DNA from: Flavobacteriaceae bacterium
GTDB taxonomy: Bacteria > Bacteroidota > Bacteroidia > Flavobacteriales > Flavobacteriaceae
DNA length: 36,628 nucleotides
Assembly (NCBI GenBank): GCA_947448525.1
Contig: CANFNV010000017.1
Coordinates: 1 to 36,628 of the forward strand
Direction of reading: 5' to 3'
The notes below the pieces were generated by a model. That model had not been told where the DNA came from and did no database searches. It saw nothing but the letters and a program-made list of their open reading frames with translations. Below, in pieces: positions 1-8,617 of this stretch. Every line of letters starts with the position of its first letter. The first letter of the stretch is position 1. The translations under genes were made by a program, and so were the position numbers.

Positions 1-101
1 GCAGTTGTGTCAGCAGCAGGAGCTTCAGCGTTTTCTGATTGTTTACAAGATACTACAGTTAATGCAGCGATAACAGCTAAACTTAAAAATACTTTTTTCA
101 T
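1..101 (-). CDS. Small lipoprotein, N-terminal part only (3' end outside window)
   Basis: Only the first 33 or so codons are in the window. The ATG is at 99-101 on the minus strand. The product starts MKKVFLSLAVIAALTVVSC, a lipoprotein signal peptide with a charged start, a hydrophobic core and a lipobox ending in Cys19. The mature part begins KQSENAEAPAADTT, a flexible Ala/Glu-rich linker as seen in many small Flavobacterium lipoproteins. It should be lipidated at the Cys and anchored in the outer or inner membrane. Function is unknown because the rest is cut off. A TAnnTTTG promoter box lies 38 bases upstream of the start codon. Confidence 0.75.
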   Translation of the reverse strand, partial: MKKVFLSLAVIAALTVVSCKQSENAEAPAADTT

Positions 102-138
102 CTTAATTTAATATAAAAGGTTAATTATTAATTCGGAG

Positions 139-146
139 CAAAGATA
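139..146 (-). promoter_or_regulatory. Bacteroidota -7 box (TATCTTTG) for the lipoprotein gene
   Basis: TATCTTTG on the minus strand matches the Bacteroidota sigma -7 consensus TAnnTTTG. It lies 38 bases upstream of the lipoprotein ATG. I see no clear -33 TTTG. The rest of 102-256 is AT-rich with no gene. Confidence 0.5.
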
Positions 147-256
147 TAATTTTTTTTAATCGGAAAAACTATTAGTTAAACTTTTTTTAAATTTTCTCTT
201 TGAATTCCGATTATCTTATTTACAAATTTCGTGCCAAACTTAAAATTTTGTTAAAT

Positions 257-2404
257 TTATTTTTTATTAGTTGGTTGTATGATTTTTAGTTCATTAATGA
301 TATTTTGTGCTCCTGCAAACTTATCAATGATAAATAAAACATAGCGCGCGTCCACCATAATGTTCCTACAAATTTCTGGTGAGTAATAAACATCACTCAT
401 AGTTCCTTCCCAAACTCTATCAAAATTCAACCCAATTAGGTTTCCTTTTGCATCTAGAGCTGGACTTCCAGAATTTCCTCCAGTTGTGTGGTTGGTTGCA
501 ATAAAACAGACAGGCATTTTACCTTTTATACCATAAACACCATAATCTTTAGCGTTGTATAAATCGATTAGTTTTTGGGGTACATCAAATTCATAATCAC
601 CCGGTACGTATTTTTCCATTACACCATCCAACGTTGTAAACGGTTCATAATAAACACCATCATTGGGTTTATAGCCTTTCACTTTTCCATATGTTACTCG
701 TAAAGTACTATTGGCATCTGGAAAAATTCGTGCAGATTTAGGACTTAACTCCAAAATTGCTTTCATATACGCTCTTTGCAGCGTAATGTTTTTCAAATTC
801 AGTTCGTCATATTTTGGGGCTACATTTTTTGAATAGGCATCAGCCATTGATTTAACTAATTGATATCCTTGGTCGGCATTCAATTTTTCGATAACAGTTT
901 TAGAATCGCCTTCTAATAAAGATCTGAAATTTTCAAGTGAAGTTAACTTTGAACTTGAATAAATAGTTGCGCTAAGTTTCGTGACTTCAATTGCATTCAA
1001 CGTTTCAGGTAAAAAATGCTTTGGCGATTTTGTGGCATACAAATAAATTAATTGTTCAAATACATTTTTATCTACTTCGACATTGTAATCTTTATAAAAA
1101 TCGTCAATCCCTTTAGAAATCGTATTTTTTCTATCGTTAAATGATTGTTCTCCTTTGGTATTTAAAATTTGTTCCAGTTGATACAATTTATATCCCAAGG
1201 AAAGCAATTCGGTATTTCTCAAAACAACCTCTGTAAAATAATCTTTAGCCAAAGCATAATCTTTAATTTCGGTATAATTTTTTTCAAAATCGGAAAGTAA
1301 ATTGCCATATTCAGCTTGTTTTCCTGCTTTGATTACTTTAAGTTGAAAATCGGCTTCAAATTTTTGTTTCGCTGCAACCGCATTCGCTTTTTTTAAACCT
1401 TTGGTTTCGCCCATCCATTTTTTCCAATAATTGGCAACGCTAGCATATTTAGAAGCGTATTGAATTTTGATGGCTTGATCTTTTCGCATAAATCGGTCTT
1501 GTACTTTCAAAGCAGCATCGCGAACTTCAATTTTTGCAGGATTTAAAGTAGTTACCAATTGTTCAACAGCAATTGAGGGTAAATATTCAGAAGTTCTACC
1601 AGGATATCCCATTACCATTGTGAAATCATTTTCTTTTAAACCCTCAATTGAAATTGGAAAAAATTTCTTTGGCTTATAAGGAACATTTTCAGTTGAAAAA
1701 GTTGTAGGGTGGTTATTTTTGTCGGCATAAATTCGAAACAAAGAAAAATCTCCTGTGTGACGAGGCCAAACCCAATTATCGGTATCTGAACCAAATTTTC
1801 CGATGGAACTTGGGGGCGCACCCACAAAACGAATGTCTTTGAAGGTTTCGGTTACAAATAACAAATATTGATTTCCGTCGTAAAACGTTTTAATTTTGTT
1901 TTCTTGCCAATTTTCTTTTGGTAGCGAATTGCTTAATGCAGTAATATTGTCCTGAATTTTCTTTTGTTTTTCCGCTTCGGTTGATAGTGTTGCAACACCT
2001 TCCAAAACTATAGTCGTCACATCTTCAATACGAACCACAAACATTACCACCATATTTGGATTAGTCAATTCATCTTCCATTTTGTAAGCCCAAAAACCAT
2101 CGCGAAGGTAATCGTGTTTTACCGTTGAATGGTTTTGAATGGCATCAAATCCGCAGTGGTGATTGGTTAAAATCAATCCTTTATCCGAAATGACTTCGGC
2201 TGTACAACCCCCATCAAATTGCGGAACAGCATCTTTTAAACTGGATTGATTTACCGAATAAATTTCTTCAGCAGAAATTTTCATTCCCAAGTTTTTCATT
2301 TCGGTTTCGTTCATTCCTTTCAATAACGAAGGAATCCACATGCCACCTTGTTGGGCTTGAGTTTGAATAACAAATAGAAGTAGTGCTAATTTTAAAAATT
2401 TCAT
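257..2404 (-). CDS. S46 family dipeptidyl-peptidase, DPP11-like (Asp/Glu-specific)
   Basis: A 715-residue periplasmic serine peptidase that removes dipeptides from the N-terminus of peptides, feeding amino-acid use. A signal peptide covers residues 1-18 (MKFLKLALLLFVIQTQAQ). The S46 hallmarks follow: TNHHCG at 80-85 holding the catalytic His, an HTGDF motif at 216-220 holding the probable catalytic Asp219, and GGNSGSP with catalytic Ser645. In this family the residue 18 positions after the Ser sets S1 specificity: Gly in DPP7 and Arg in DPP11. Here it is Arg663 (NFDRVWEG), so cleavage after Asp or Glu is inferred. Length fits the family, usually about 700-720. The gene follows waaA by 21 bases on the same strand and may be co-transcribed. 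Family call is very sure, specificity fairly sure. Confidence 0.95.
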   Translation of the reverse strand: MKFLKLALLLFVIQTQAQQGGMWIPSLLKGMNETEMKNLGMKISAEEIYSVNQSSLKDAVPQFDGGCTAEVISDKGLILTNHHCGFDAIQNHSTVKHDYLRDGFWAYKMEDELTNPNMVVMFVVRIEDVTTIVLEGVATLSTEAEKQKKIQDNITALSNSLPKENWQENKIKTFYDGNQYLLFVTETFKDIRFVGAPPSSIGKFGSDTDNWVWPRHTGDFSLFRIYADKNNHPTTFSTENVPYKPKKFFPISIEGLKENDFTMVMGYPGRTSEYLPSIAVEQLVTTLNPAKIEVRDAALKVQDRFMRKDQAIKIQYASKYASVANYWKKWMGETKGLKKANAVAAKQKFEADFQLKVIKAGKQAEYGNLLSDFEKNYTEIKDYALAKDYFTEVVLRNTELLSLGYKLYQLEQILNTKGEQSFNDRKNTISKGIDDFYKDYNVEVDKNVFEQLIYLYATKSPKHFLPETLNAIEVTKLSATIYSSSKLTSLENFRSLLEGDSKTVIEKLNADQGYQLVKSMADAYSKNVAPKYDELNLKNITLQRAYMKAILELSPKSARIFPDANSTLRVTYGKVKGYKPNDGVYYEPFTTLDGVMEKYVPGDYEFDVPQKLIDLYNAKDYGVYGIKGKMPVCFIATNHTTGGNSGSPALDAKGNLIGLNFDRVWEGTMSDVYYSPEICRNIMVDARYVLFIIDKFAGAQNIINELKIIQPTNKK

Positions 2405-2425
2405 GGTATTTGGTTTTGCTTTATT

Positions 2426-3664
2426 TTATTGATTTTCAAAAATATGTTTTAGAATAACATCTGTCGCCCCTTTATTCATTTGAACAAAAGTAGCGCAAAT
2501 ATGCCCTTTTTCATGTCGTTCATCTTCGTTGAAAATTAAATTATGAAATGCTTCATTCAATTCATTTTGATTTGAAATAGTAGTGCCTCCTCCTTGATGT
2601 ACCAGAGCCGTTGCTTCTGCAAAATGCGAATAATTTGGACCAATAACTACAGGTACACCAAAGGTTGCCGGTTCCAAAATGTTGTGCACACCCGGATTAC
2701 CGAATCCACCACCAACATAAGCAATATCCGCATAGGAATAGATTTTGGTTAAAATTCCAATGGTGTCGATGATGAAAACTTGAAAGTCGGCAAGATTGTG
2801 CTTTTCTTTTTCAGAAAACAAAACGGTTTCTTTTTTGATTAACGATTGCAGAGTAATAATTTCTGATTTATGAATGTTGTGTGGCGCAATAATAAATTTC
2901 AAATCTAAAGATGCATTATTAATGTAATTCACTAATAAGTTATCATCTTTTGGCCAAGAACTTCCTATAACGATGGTGGTTTTGTTGTTTTTGAAATTTT
3001 CTATAAAATCCAAACTATTATCTTTTTCTAAAATGGCAACTACTCTGTCAAATCGGGTGTCTCCCGAAATTTTAACATTATAAAAGCCTATATTATTTAA
3101 TAATTTTTTTGAACCTTCATTTTGAACAAAAAAGTAATCGAAAGCTGTAAGTGCTTTTCTGTAAAATCGACCATGCCATTTGAAAAAAGCCTGCTTTTCT
3201 CTAAAAACTCCCGATATTAAATAGGTTTTTATTTTTAGTTTTTTCAATTCATTCAAATAGTTTGGCCAATATTCATATTTGATGAAGAAAACCATTTCGG
3301 GTTGTACTGCTTTTATGAATTTTTTTGCGTTTGATTTGGTGTCTAACGGGAGATATATTGTAACATCAGCAATAGAGTTGCTTTTTCGAACTTCATAACC
3401 CGAAGGCGAAAAAAATGTCAACACAATTTTATGATTTGGATATTGAGTTTTAATTTTTTCAATTACAGGTAACCCTTGTTCATATTCACCTAATGATGCG
3501 GCATGGAACCAAATTGATTTGTCTTTTGGATGAATGTTGCTTTGCAAGATGGAAAAAACTTCTTTTCTTCCGTCAACAAAAAGTTTCATTTTCGTATTGA
3601 AAAGCGCAAGTATTTTAACAACTTGGGAGGCGAAAATTAGAAGTATATTGTATAAAAAAAGCAT
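2426..3664 (-). CDS. waaA: 3-deoxy-D-manno-octulosonic acid (Kdo) transferase
   Basis: A 412-residue GT30 glycosyltransferase that moves Kdo from CMP-Kdo onto the lipid A precursor on the inner face of the cytoplasmic membrane. A hydrophobic N-terminal stretch (residues 1-22) is the usual membrane anchor. AASLGEYEQG at 55-64 carries the conserved catalytic Glu60. Residues 122-135 carry the VFFIKYEYWPN-type motif, and residues 318-345 hold the GGGFGNPGVHNILEPA sugar-nucleotide-binding region. Length is normal. It is the first gene of a minus-strand pair with the S46 peptidase and is divergent from tyrS. Whether it adds one or two Kdo units cannot be read from sequence; Bacteroidota lipid A usually carries one. 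Confidence 0.96.
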   Translation of the reverse strand: MLFLYNILLIFASQVVKILALFNTKMKLFVDGRKEVFSILQSNIHPKDKSIWFHAASLGEYEQGLPVIEKIKTQYPNHKIVLTFFSPSGYEVRKSNSIADVTIYLPLDTKSNAKKFIKAVQPEMVFFIKYEYWPNYLNELKKLKIKTYLISGVFREKQAFFKWHGRFYRKALTAFDYFFVQNEGSKKLLNNIGFYNVKISGDTRFDRVVAILEKDNSLDFIENFKNNKTTIVIGSSWPKDDNLLVNYINNASLDLKFIIAPHNIHKSEIITLQSLIKKETVLFSEKEKHNLADFQVFIIDTIGILTKIYSYADIAYVGGGFGNPGVHNILEPATFGVPVVIGPNYSHFAEATALVHQGGGTTISNQNELNEAFHNLIFNEDERHEKGHICATFVQMNKGATDVILKHIFENQ

Positions 3665-3813
3665 AGTGATTCTTTAGTTTGGCTAAATTAAGTAATTTAT
3701 TTTACATTGAGTATTTACATTTTTTCTCTAATTTTAGAAAGTCAGAAATACAAAAAGGAATTAGTAATACTTCAAACCTTAGTAATTTGTTTTAAACAAC
3801 TATTGAATTATCT

Positions 3814-3821
3814 TATATTTG
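3814..3821 (+). promoter_or_regulatory. -7 box (TATATTTG) of the tyrS promoter
   Basis: TATATTTG matches TAnnTTTG and lies 19 bases before the tyrS ATG, giving a short leader. A TTTT run 20 bases upstream could be a poor -33 element. Confidence 0.55.
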
Positions 3822-3840
3822 CCCAAATTATAGCTTTACA

Positions 3841-5133
3841 ATGAAGAATTTAGTTGAAGAATTGCAATGGCGCGGATTGGTTCACGATAGCATGCCCGGA
3901 ACCGAAGAGCAACTTTTAAAAGAAATGACAACAACTTATATTGGGTTTGACCCAACCAGTGACTCCTTACACATTGGAAGTTTGGTACCGATAATTTTAT
4001 TGGTTCATTTGGAACAGTTCGGACATAAACCTATTGCTTTGGTGGGAGGTGCTACAGGAATGATTGGTGATCCTTCTGGAAAATCAGATGAAAGAAATCT
4101 ATTAGACGAAGCTACATTAGACAAAAATGTGGCTGGAATTAAAGCAATTTTATCTCGATTTCTAGATTTTAATTCTTCTGCTGCTAATGCTCCAATTTTA
4201 GTAAATAACTATGATTGGATGAAAAACTTTTCGTTTATTCATTTTGCTCGTGACGTGGGTAAACGCATTACGGTAAATTATATGATGGCGAAAGATTCGG
4301 TAAAAAAACGTCTTTCCGCTGAAGGAGAGGGAATGAGTTTTACGGAATTTACTTACCAATTGATTCAAGGTTATGATTTTCATCATTTGTATAATACGTA
4401 TAATTGTTTGTTGCAAATGGGCGGTTCCGATCAATGGGGAAATATCACAACAGGAACAGAATTAGTTCGCAGAATGAATGGCGAAGGCGCAAAAGTTTTT
4501 GCATTAACTTGTCCGCTAATTACAAAAGCAGATGGTTCTAAATTTGGTAAATCCGAGGGAGGAAACGTTTGGTTGACATCCGATAAAACTTCGGTTTATA
4601 AGTTTTATCAGTTTTGGGTAAATACCACCGATGTTGATGCTGAAAAATATATTAAGATTTTCACTTTTTTAGATAAAAGCACCATTGATTCTTTAATTTT
4701 GGAGCACCACGAGGCACCTCATTTGCGTGTGTTGCAAAAGCGTTTGGCAGAAGAAGTGACTGTTTTTGTTCATGGAAAAGTAGAGTTAGAAAAAGCAATT
4801 TTTGCTTCGAATGCGTTCTTTAGTCCAACAATGGATGATTTAGCCAAATTGGATGACGCTACTTTTGTAGAAGTTTTTGACGGTGTTCCTAATGCAGTAA
4901 TTTCTAAAGACGAAATTGTTTCAGGATTGGACATGATTGCAGCACTTGCTGCGAAGACCAATTTTCTAGCTTCTAACAGTGATGCACGTCGGGTATTGAA
5001 TCAGAATGCAGTTTCTTTAAACAAAGAAAAAGTAACAGAAGATTATGTAATTACCGAAAAGGATTTAATTAAGGGTAAGTACTTGGTGTTGCAAAAAGGG
5101 AAGAAAAATTATTATTTAATACGAGTTGTATAA
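3841..5133 (+). CDS. tyrS: Tyrosyl-tRNA synthetase
   Basis: A 430-residue class I aminoacyl-tRNA synthetase that charges tRNA-Tyr in the cytoplasm. The class I signatures are present: HIGS at 44-47 in the Rossmann fold and KFGKS at 234-238, the bacterial TyrRS form of KMSKS. The GGSDQWGN tyrosine-pocket motif is at 194-201. The C-terminal 80 or so residues are an S4 RNA-binding domain ([15 protein letters not shown] onwards). Length matches bacterial TyrS. It is a single-gene unit with its own promoter and a strong terminator directly after the stop codon, and it converges on the LuxE-like gene. Confidence 0.98.
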   Translation: MKNLVEELQWRGLVHDSMPGTEEQLLKEMTTTYIGFDPTSDSLHIGSLVPIILLVHLEQFGHKPIALVGGATGMIGDPSGKSDERNLLDEATLDKNVAGIKAILSRFLDFNSSAANAPILVNNYDWMKNFSFIHFARDVGKRITVNYMMAKDSVKKRLSAEGEGMSFTEFTYQLIQGYDFHHLYNTYNCLLQMGGSDQWGNITTGTELVRRMNGEGAKVFALTCPLITKADGSKFGKSEGGNVWLTSDKTSVYKFYQFWVNTTDVDAEKYIKIFTFLDKSTIDSLILEHHEAPHLRVLQKRLAEEVTVFVHGKVELEKAIFASNAFFSPTMDDLAKLDDATFVEVFDGVPNAVISKDEIVSGLDMIAALAAKTNFLASNSDARRVLNQNAVSLNKEKVTEDYVITEKDLIKGKYLVLQKGKKNYYLIRVV

Positions 5134-5140
5134 ATAGAAG

Positions 5141-5168
5141 GAGTTGAGATAATCAGCTCTTTTTTTTA
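5141..5168 (+). terminator. Intrinsic terminator of tyrS
   Basis: GAGTTGA (5141-5147) pairs with TCAGCTC (5153-5159), with one G-T wobble and a 5-base loop. A run of nine T follows (5160-5168). The T run reaches into the stop codon of the converging LuxE-like gene. Confidence 0.8.
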
Positions 5169-6146
5169 ATACATCATTAAATTACACCCTCGAATATCGG
5201 AATTATCAAAACGACCTAAAACTTCAAAGGAATTATTGGGGTATTTTTTGCCTAAGTCTTGAGTAGCAATGAACGAACATGAATTGATATTCGCCAAATC
5301 AATTACATTTATACCTCCAGTTTTACCGGTTTCAACATAAGTTAAAGCATCTTCTGTATCTCGTATTAAAATAGTCATCCAGTTCGGGCATTCAAAAATT
5401 CCGTTTCCGAATGAATATGCTTGCGATAATAATTCGGTCATTCCATATTCCGAATGAATGGCTGAAACTCCAAAGCCATTGCATAGTATTTCATGTAATT
5501 CTTCTCGTATTATCTCTTTTCTTTTGCCTTTCATACCACCAGTTTCCATGATTATAGTGTTTTTTAATTGGAATTTTTGTTTCTCAATTAAATCCAATAA
5601 AGCATACGTAACACCAATTAAAATTACATTTTGACCCGATTGGTCCAATGCAATTAATTTTGATATTAATTCACCATAATTATGCAAATAAAAACCACTG
5701 TTTTCATTGTTAGAAAGTTCCATCAAATCTTTTACCATATAAATCAAAGAAGAACCAGAACGCTCTAAATAGGAGGGAAGTAAAGCCAAAACAGCATAAT
5801 TTTCAATGTTTCCATAGAATTCTGAAAACGCATTGCGATAACTTTCTTCATATAATGTCACATCCGTAATTAAATGTTTACTTGTAACCAATCCCGTAGT
5901 CCCACTACTTGTAAATGTCTCTTGAATTGTTTTGGTTGAAGATAAAACATCGCGGCTTTTAAAAAACTGAATAGGTAAAAATGGAATTTGTTGTAATGAT
6001 TTTACGTTACCTTTTTCAATATTCAATAATTCACAAAACTCCCGATATACTTGATTGTTTTCGTATTGAAAACGAAAAACTTTTAAAGCTATTTTTTCAA
6101 ATTGCTTTTGATTGGAAATAGTGAATATATCTTGTGACGTAATCAA
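5166..6146 (-). CDS. LuxE-like acyl-protein synthetase / adenylate-forming enzyme
   Basis: About 326 residues, related to the LuxE acyl-protein synthetase branch of the ANL adenylating superfamily, expected to activate a carboxylate with ATP. TSSGTTG at 79-85 is the ATP-phosphate loop, and YGMTELLSQ at 234-242 is the adenylate-binding motif. There is no in-frame ATG near the N-terminus. The longest reading frame begins with a TTG at 6164 that lies inside a -7 promoter box, so I place the start at the next TTG (6144-6146), giving MITSQDIFTISN, which resembles the usual start of this family as I recall it. Substrate is unknown. In luminous bacteria LuxE works with LuxC/LuxD, but none are here, so a role in acyl transfer for lipid or polysaccharide assembly is only a guess. 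Confidence 0.85.
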   Translation of the reverse strand: MITSQDIFTISNQKQFEKIALKVFRFQYENNQVYREFCELLNIEKGNVKSLQQIPFLPIQFFKSRDVLSSTKTIQETFTSSGTTGLVTSKHLITDVTLYEESYRNAFSEFYGNIENYAVLALLPSYLERSGSSLIYMVKDLMELSNNENSGFYLHNYGELISKLIALDQSGQNVILIGVTYALLDLIEKQKFQLKNTIIMETGGMKGKRKEIIREELHEILCNGFGVSAIHSEYGMTELLSQAYSFGNGIFECPNWMTILIRDTEDALTYVETGKTGGINVIDLANINSCSFIATQDLGKKYPNNSFEVLGRFDNSDIRGCNLMMY

Positions 6147-6161
6147 TGAAAATAATTTGTG

Positions 6162-6190
6162 CAAAAGTAATGAAAATAAAAAAGCTCCAA
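6162..6190 (-). promoter_or_regulatory. Promoter of the LuxE-like gene, overlapping the upstream terminator
   Basis: On the minus strand TACTTTTG (6169-6162) matches TAnnTTTG, and TTG at 6190-6188 lies 18 bases upstream as a -33 element. The -33 and spacer are inside the terminator hairpin and T run of the preceding gene. The transcript would start near 6155, so translation must start at the TTG at 6146. Confidence 0.55.
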
Positions 6191-6207
6191 CGTGAATTGG
6201 AGCTTTT
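6175..6207 (-). terminator. Intrinsic terminator after the lamin-tail T9SS gene
   Basis: A perfect 11-bp stem AAAAGCTCCAA / TTGGAGCTTTT (6180-6190 and 6197-6207) with a 6-base loop, followed on the minus strand by a run of T. It is 20 bases downstream of the stop codon. Confidence 0.85.
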
Positions 6208-6226
6208 GAATTTATTTTAAAATTAA

Positions 6227-7993
6227 TTATTCAATAACTAATTTTTTAGTAGCAGTTTTACCTTCTTCGGTAATTTGTACCATGTAAACTCCAGTAGTTA
6301 AGCTAGAAACATTAATAGCATTTTCAGAAGTTTTAGTATTGAATACTTGTTTTCCTAAAACGTCAAAAACTGTAACGGTTCTTTCAGCATTAGCATCAGT
6401 ATTGATATAGAAAACGCCATTTTTAACTGGGTTTGGATAAACTGATAAGCCATTGATTGAATTAAATGAATTACTTGTTAATAAAGGAGCATTTAAATCG
6501 GTTAAATTTCTTGAAACAACTTGAGCAACAATAGCTGCTCTTCCTACCAATGCAATTATGTTTGTAGCAACAGTAGGTTTATTAGTCCCCATATAATCGG
6601 CCTCTGTGAATAAACTTCTAAAAACTAACGTATCAGCTCCGTTTGTAATATTCATATTCGCAGTTGTTGTTGCAAAAGCTGGGACAGTTAGATCAAATGT
6701 TACGTTGTTGATTTGAACTAATTCACTTTCGTAAGTGGCAGCTGTAACTGAAGAATTCAAATCTGCAATTGTCACCAATTGAGGTGTAATAATATTTCCT
6801 GAAGTACCAACTGAAGCATTTACTGTAGGAACAAATTCTAATAATGAATTATATAATACCGCTTGCCCTTTTAATCCTGTCATAGAATCTCCCGCAGCAA
6901 AGGTTGTTGTAATTGCACCCGCTAAATCATCAATTAATACGCCACCAGTATTGTCTTGAACATATTTTTGATTTCTAGCAGTTCTAGCATAAGTAATTAC
7001 TGGTGCTGAACTAATTTGGTAATATTTATTTGCTCCGTTTGCAACAACATCAGCTCTTAAAGCTGCTAAATTGGCTACAGTAGTATAGCTAGCAACAGTA
7101 AAAGTTAAAGTTGCACTAGCAACTGGAGATAATGGTGCGTGTGAATTGTTAACCAACTGCATAAAAACAGTATACGTTGTTCCTGGCGTAGTAGGTATAG
7201 CAATTGGAGCAGTATCATATTTCATGACAGTAGTACCTCCATTAATTGTATAATGAATATGACCATCGCCAGTTCCATTTGCTACAACAAAATTATTTAC
7301 ATTTATAGTAACGCTAACACTAGTTGTTTCAGGTGAAAATAAAGTGTTGTTTACTGGTGATGCAATTGAAATACTTGGTGCAGTACAGCTGTAAGATGCA
7401 GTTGAAGAATTTCTAGCAATTGGTGTTCCAACAGAAAAATCAGTACTATTGTTATTAGTATCAGTACAACCACCATTTAAGCGAATTGCAGCAGTTATAT
7501 TAGATAATGTGGCAACAGCAGCAGTACCTTCAAAACAATTACCAGTACCGTATCCTACAATATCAACCGCTGAAACAGCATCAGGACAACCAGCAGGAAG
7601 AGCCGTTGCAATATTTGCAAGTGTAACTCTGCCATTTGTACCAGATAATGCTAAGAATCCTGTAGCAGTTGAGTCAAAATCTGGAGTAGGTAATGCAATA
7701 CCATTAGCACCAGCAGTACCAAAAGCTATCAAATAATATTTACCAGGTTGAATTACAGCTCCAGAAGGAATGGCGTTAACATTCCAAGCATTTGTTCCAG
7801 TTGCTGAATTGTATTGAATGGACCACCCAGACATGTCTACAGCAGCTGTACCTCTATTGAATAATTCAATAAAATCTCTATTGTATATTGCGCCACCGTT
7901 CCCGCCACCACCATATACTTGACTAATAACAACTTGTGATTGTGCTGAAACAGACACAATAACTACTAACAATAAAGTGTAAAGTTTTTTCAT
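6227..7993 (-). CDS. Secreted lamin-tail-domain protein with T9SS type A sorting domain
   Basis: A 588-residue exported protein. The start is ATG at 7991-7993, giving signal peptide MKKLYTLLLVVIVSVSAQSQ; an upstream in-frame ATG at 8032 would lie before the promoter box and spoil the signal peptide. Residues about 20-110 form a lamin tail domain (VVISQVYGGGGN, FIELFNRG, DMSGWSIQY), common in cell-surface and nuclease-associated proteins. The middle is Ser/Thr/Ala-rich and includes a DUF5689/OB-like stretch (residues about 300-480, TVANLAALRADV to IIALVGRAAIV). The last 75 residues are a type A T9SS sorting domain (GLSVYPNP, FDVLGKQV, GVYMVQI, ATKKLVIE), which directs the protein through the outer membrane to the cell surface or medium. 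No catalytic motif is visible, so adhesion or binding is likelier than hydrolysis. Confidence 0.9.
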   Translation of the reverse strand: MKKLYTLLLVVIVSVSAQSQVVISQVYGGGGNGGAIYNRDFIELFNRGTAAVDMSGWSIQYNSATGTNAWNVNAIPSGAVIQPGKYYLIAFGTAGANGIALPTPDFDSTATGFLALSGTNGRVTLANIATALPAGCPDAVSAVDIVGYGTGNCFEGTAAVATLSNITAAIRLNGGCTDTNNNSTDFSVGTPIARNSSTASYSCTAPSISIASPVNNTLFSPETTSVSVTINVNNFVVANGTGDGHIHYTINGGTTVMKYDTAPIAIPTTPGTTYTVFMQLVNNSHAPLSPVASATLTFTVASYTTVANLAALRADVVANGANKYYQISSAPVITYARTARNQKYVQDNTGGVLIDDLAGAITTTFAAGDSMTGLKGQAVLYNSLLEFVPTVNASVGTSGNIITPQLVTIADLNSSVTAATYESELVQINNVTFDLTVPAFATTTANMNITNGADTLVFRSLFTEADYMGTNKPTVATNIIALVGRAAIVAQVVSRNLTDLNAPLLTSNSFNSINGLSVYPNPVKNGVFYINTDANAERTVTVFDVLGKQVFNTKTSENAINVSSLTTGVYMVQITEEGKTATKKLVIE

Positions 7994-8017
7994 AATTTTT
8001 ATAAATAAAATTGCCCA

Positions 8018-8025
8018 CAAATATA
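8018..8025 (-). promoter_or_regulatory. -7 box (TATATTTG) of the lamin-tail T9SS gene
   Basis: TATATTTG on the minus strand, 24 bases before the ATG at 7993. Its position excludes the longer reading frame beginning at 8032. Confidence 0.55.
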
Positions 8026-8088
8026 GTGACAATTTTTACAACTAAAAATTATGTTTGTAAAAAAATAGTTAATTGTGAATTACTTATG

Positions 8089-8424
8089 TTACTTTACAAT
8101 AAGTTTTCTAGTAGCAACAACATCGTCTTCCTTAATCTGAATGATATAAACTCCTGAAGTTAGGGAGCTAATATTAAGTTCTTTTGAAGTCAAAATAGTT
8201 TGAAGTACTTTTTTACCAAGTACATCAAATATGTTTATCTCTTTATCGTTATTAGATTTAGAAGTAATATATATTCTATCTCCTGATGCGGGATTTGGAT
8301 ATACACTCAACCCTTCAATAGTGTTTTCTTGCACTTTTGAAGATGATTTCCAGTCTTGAGCTAAAGCAGTATTGGAGCTAAGACATAGAAAAAATAGAAT
8401 AATATAAAAGTAATTTTTAACCAT
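8089..8424 (-). CDS. Small T9SS substrate: signal peptide plus sorting domain only
   Basis: A 111-residue protein. Residues 1-22 are a signal peptide (MVKNYFYIILFFLCLSSNTALA). A short polar linker follows (QDWKSSSKVQENTIE), then a complete type A T9SS sorting domain fills residues 38-111 (GLSVYPNP, INIFDVLGKKV, SSLTSGVYIIQI, ATRKLIVK). There is no recognisable cargo domain. The sorting domain is clearly related to that of the neighbouring 588-residue protein, so it may be a decayed or duplicated neighbour, or a genuine minimal substrate. It has its own promoter box and an intact frame, which argues against a pseudogene. Confidence 0.88.
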   Translation of the reverse strand: MVKNYFYIILFFLCLSSNTALAQDWKSSSKVQENTIEGLSVYPNPASGDRIYITSKSNNDKEINIFDVLGKKVLQTILTSKELNISSLTSGVYIIQIKEDDVVATRKLIVK

Positions 8425-8443
8425 CAGTTAAATTATAATAAAG

Positions 8444-8478
8444 CAAAAATACAAAAACATTTTAAATATACTACCAAA
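8444..8478 (-). promoter_or_regulatory. Promoter of the small T9SS gene
   Basis: On the minus strand, TTTG (8478-8475) and TATTTTTG (8451-8444) with 23 bases between, within the range seen for Bacteroidota -33/-7 promoters. The -7 box is 19 bases before the ATG. Confidence 0.5.
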
Positions 8479-8617
8479 TTACATATTTTTTTACATTTAT
8501 TATCACAATGTTAATAGATCTAACCATAGATTAAATTACTGTTAACTATATATTAATGTAAATTAATACTATATAAAATGTTATATTTACAATCGAAAAT
8601 TGACACATTTTTGCCTT

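Noticed and set aside
8509..8584. TGTTAA/TGTAAA direct repeats upstream of the response regulator, as possible PhoB-type sites
   Set aside because: Spacings (31, 17 and 22 bases) do not fit one regular pattern, and the DNA is very AT-rich, so chance is likely.
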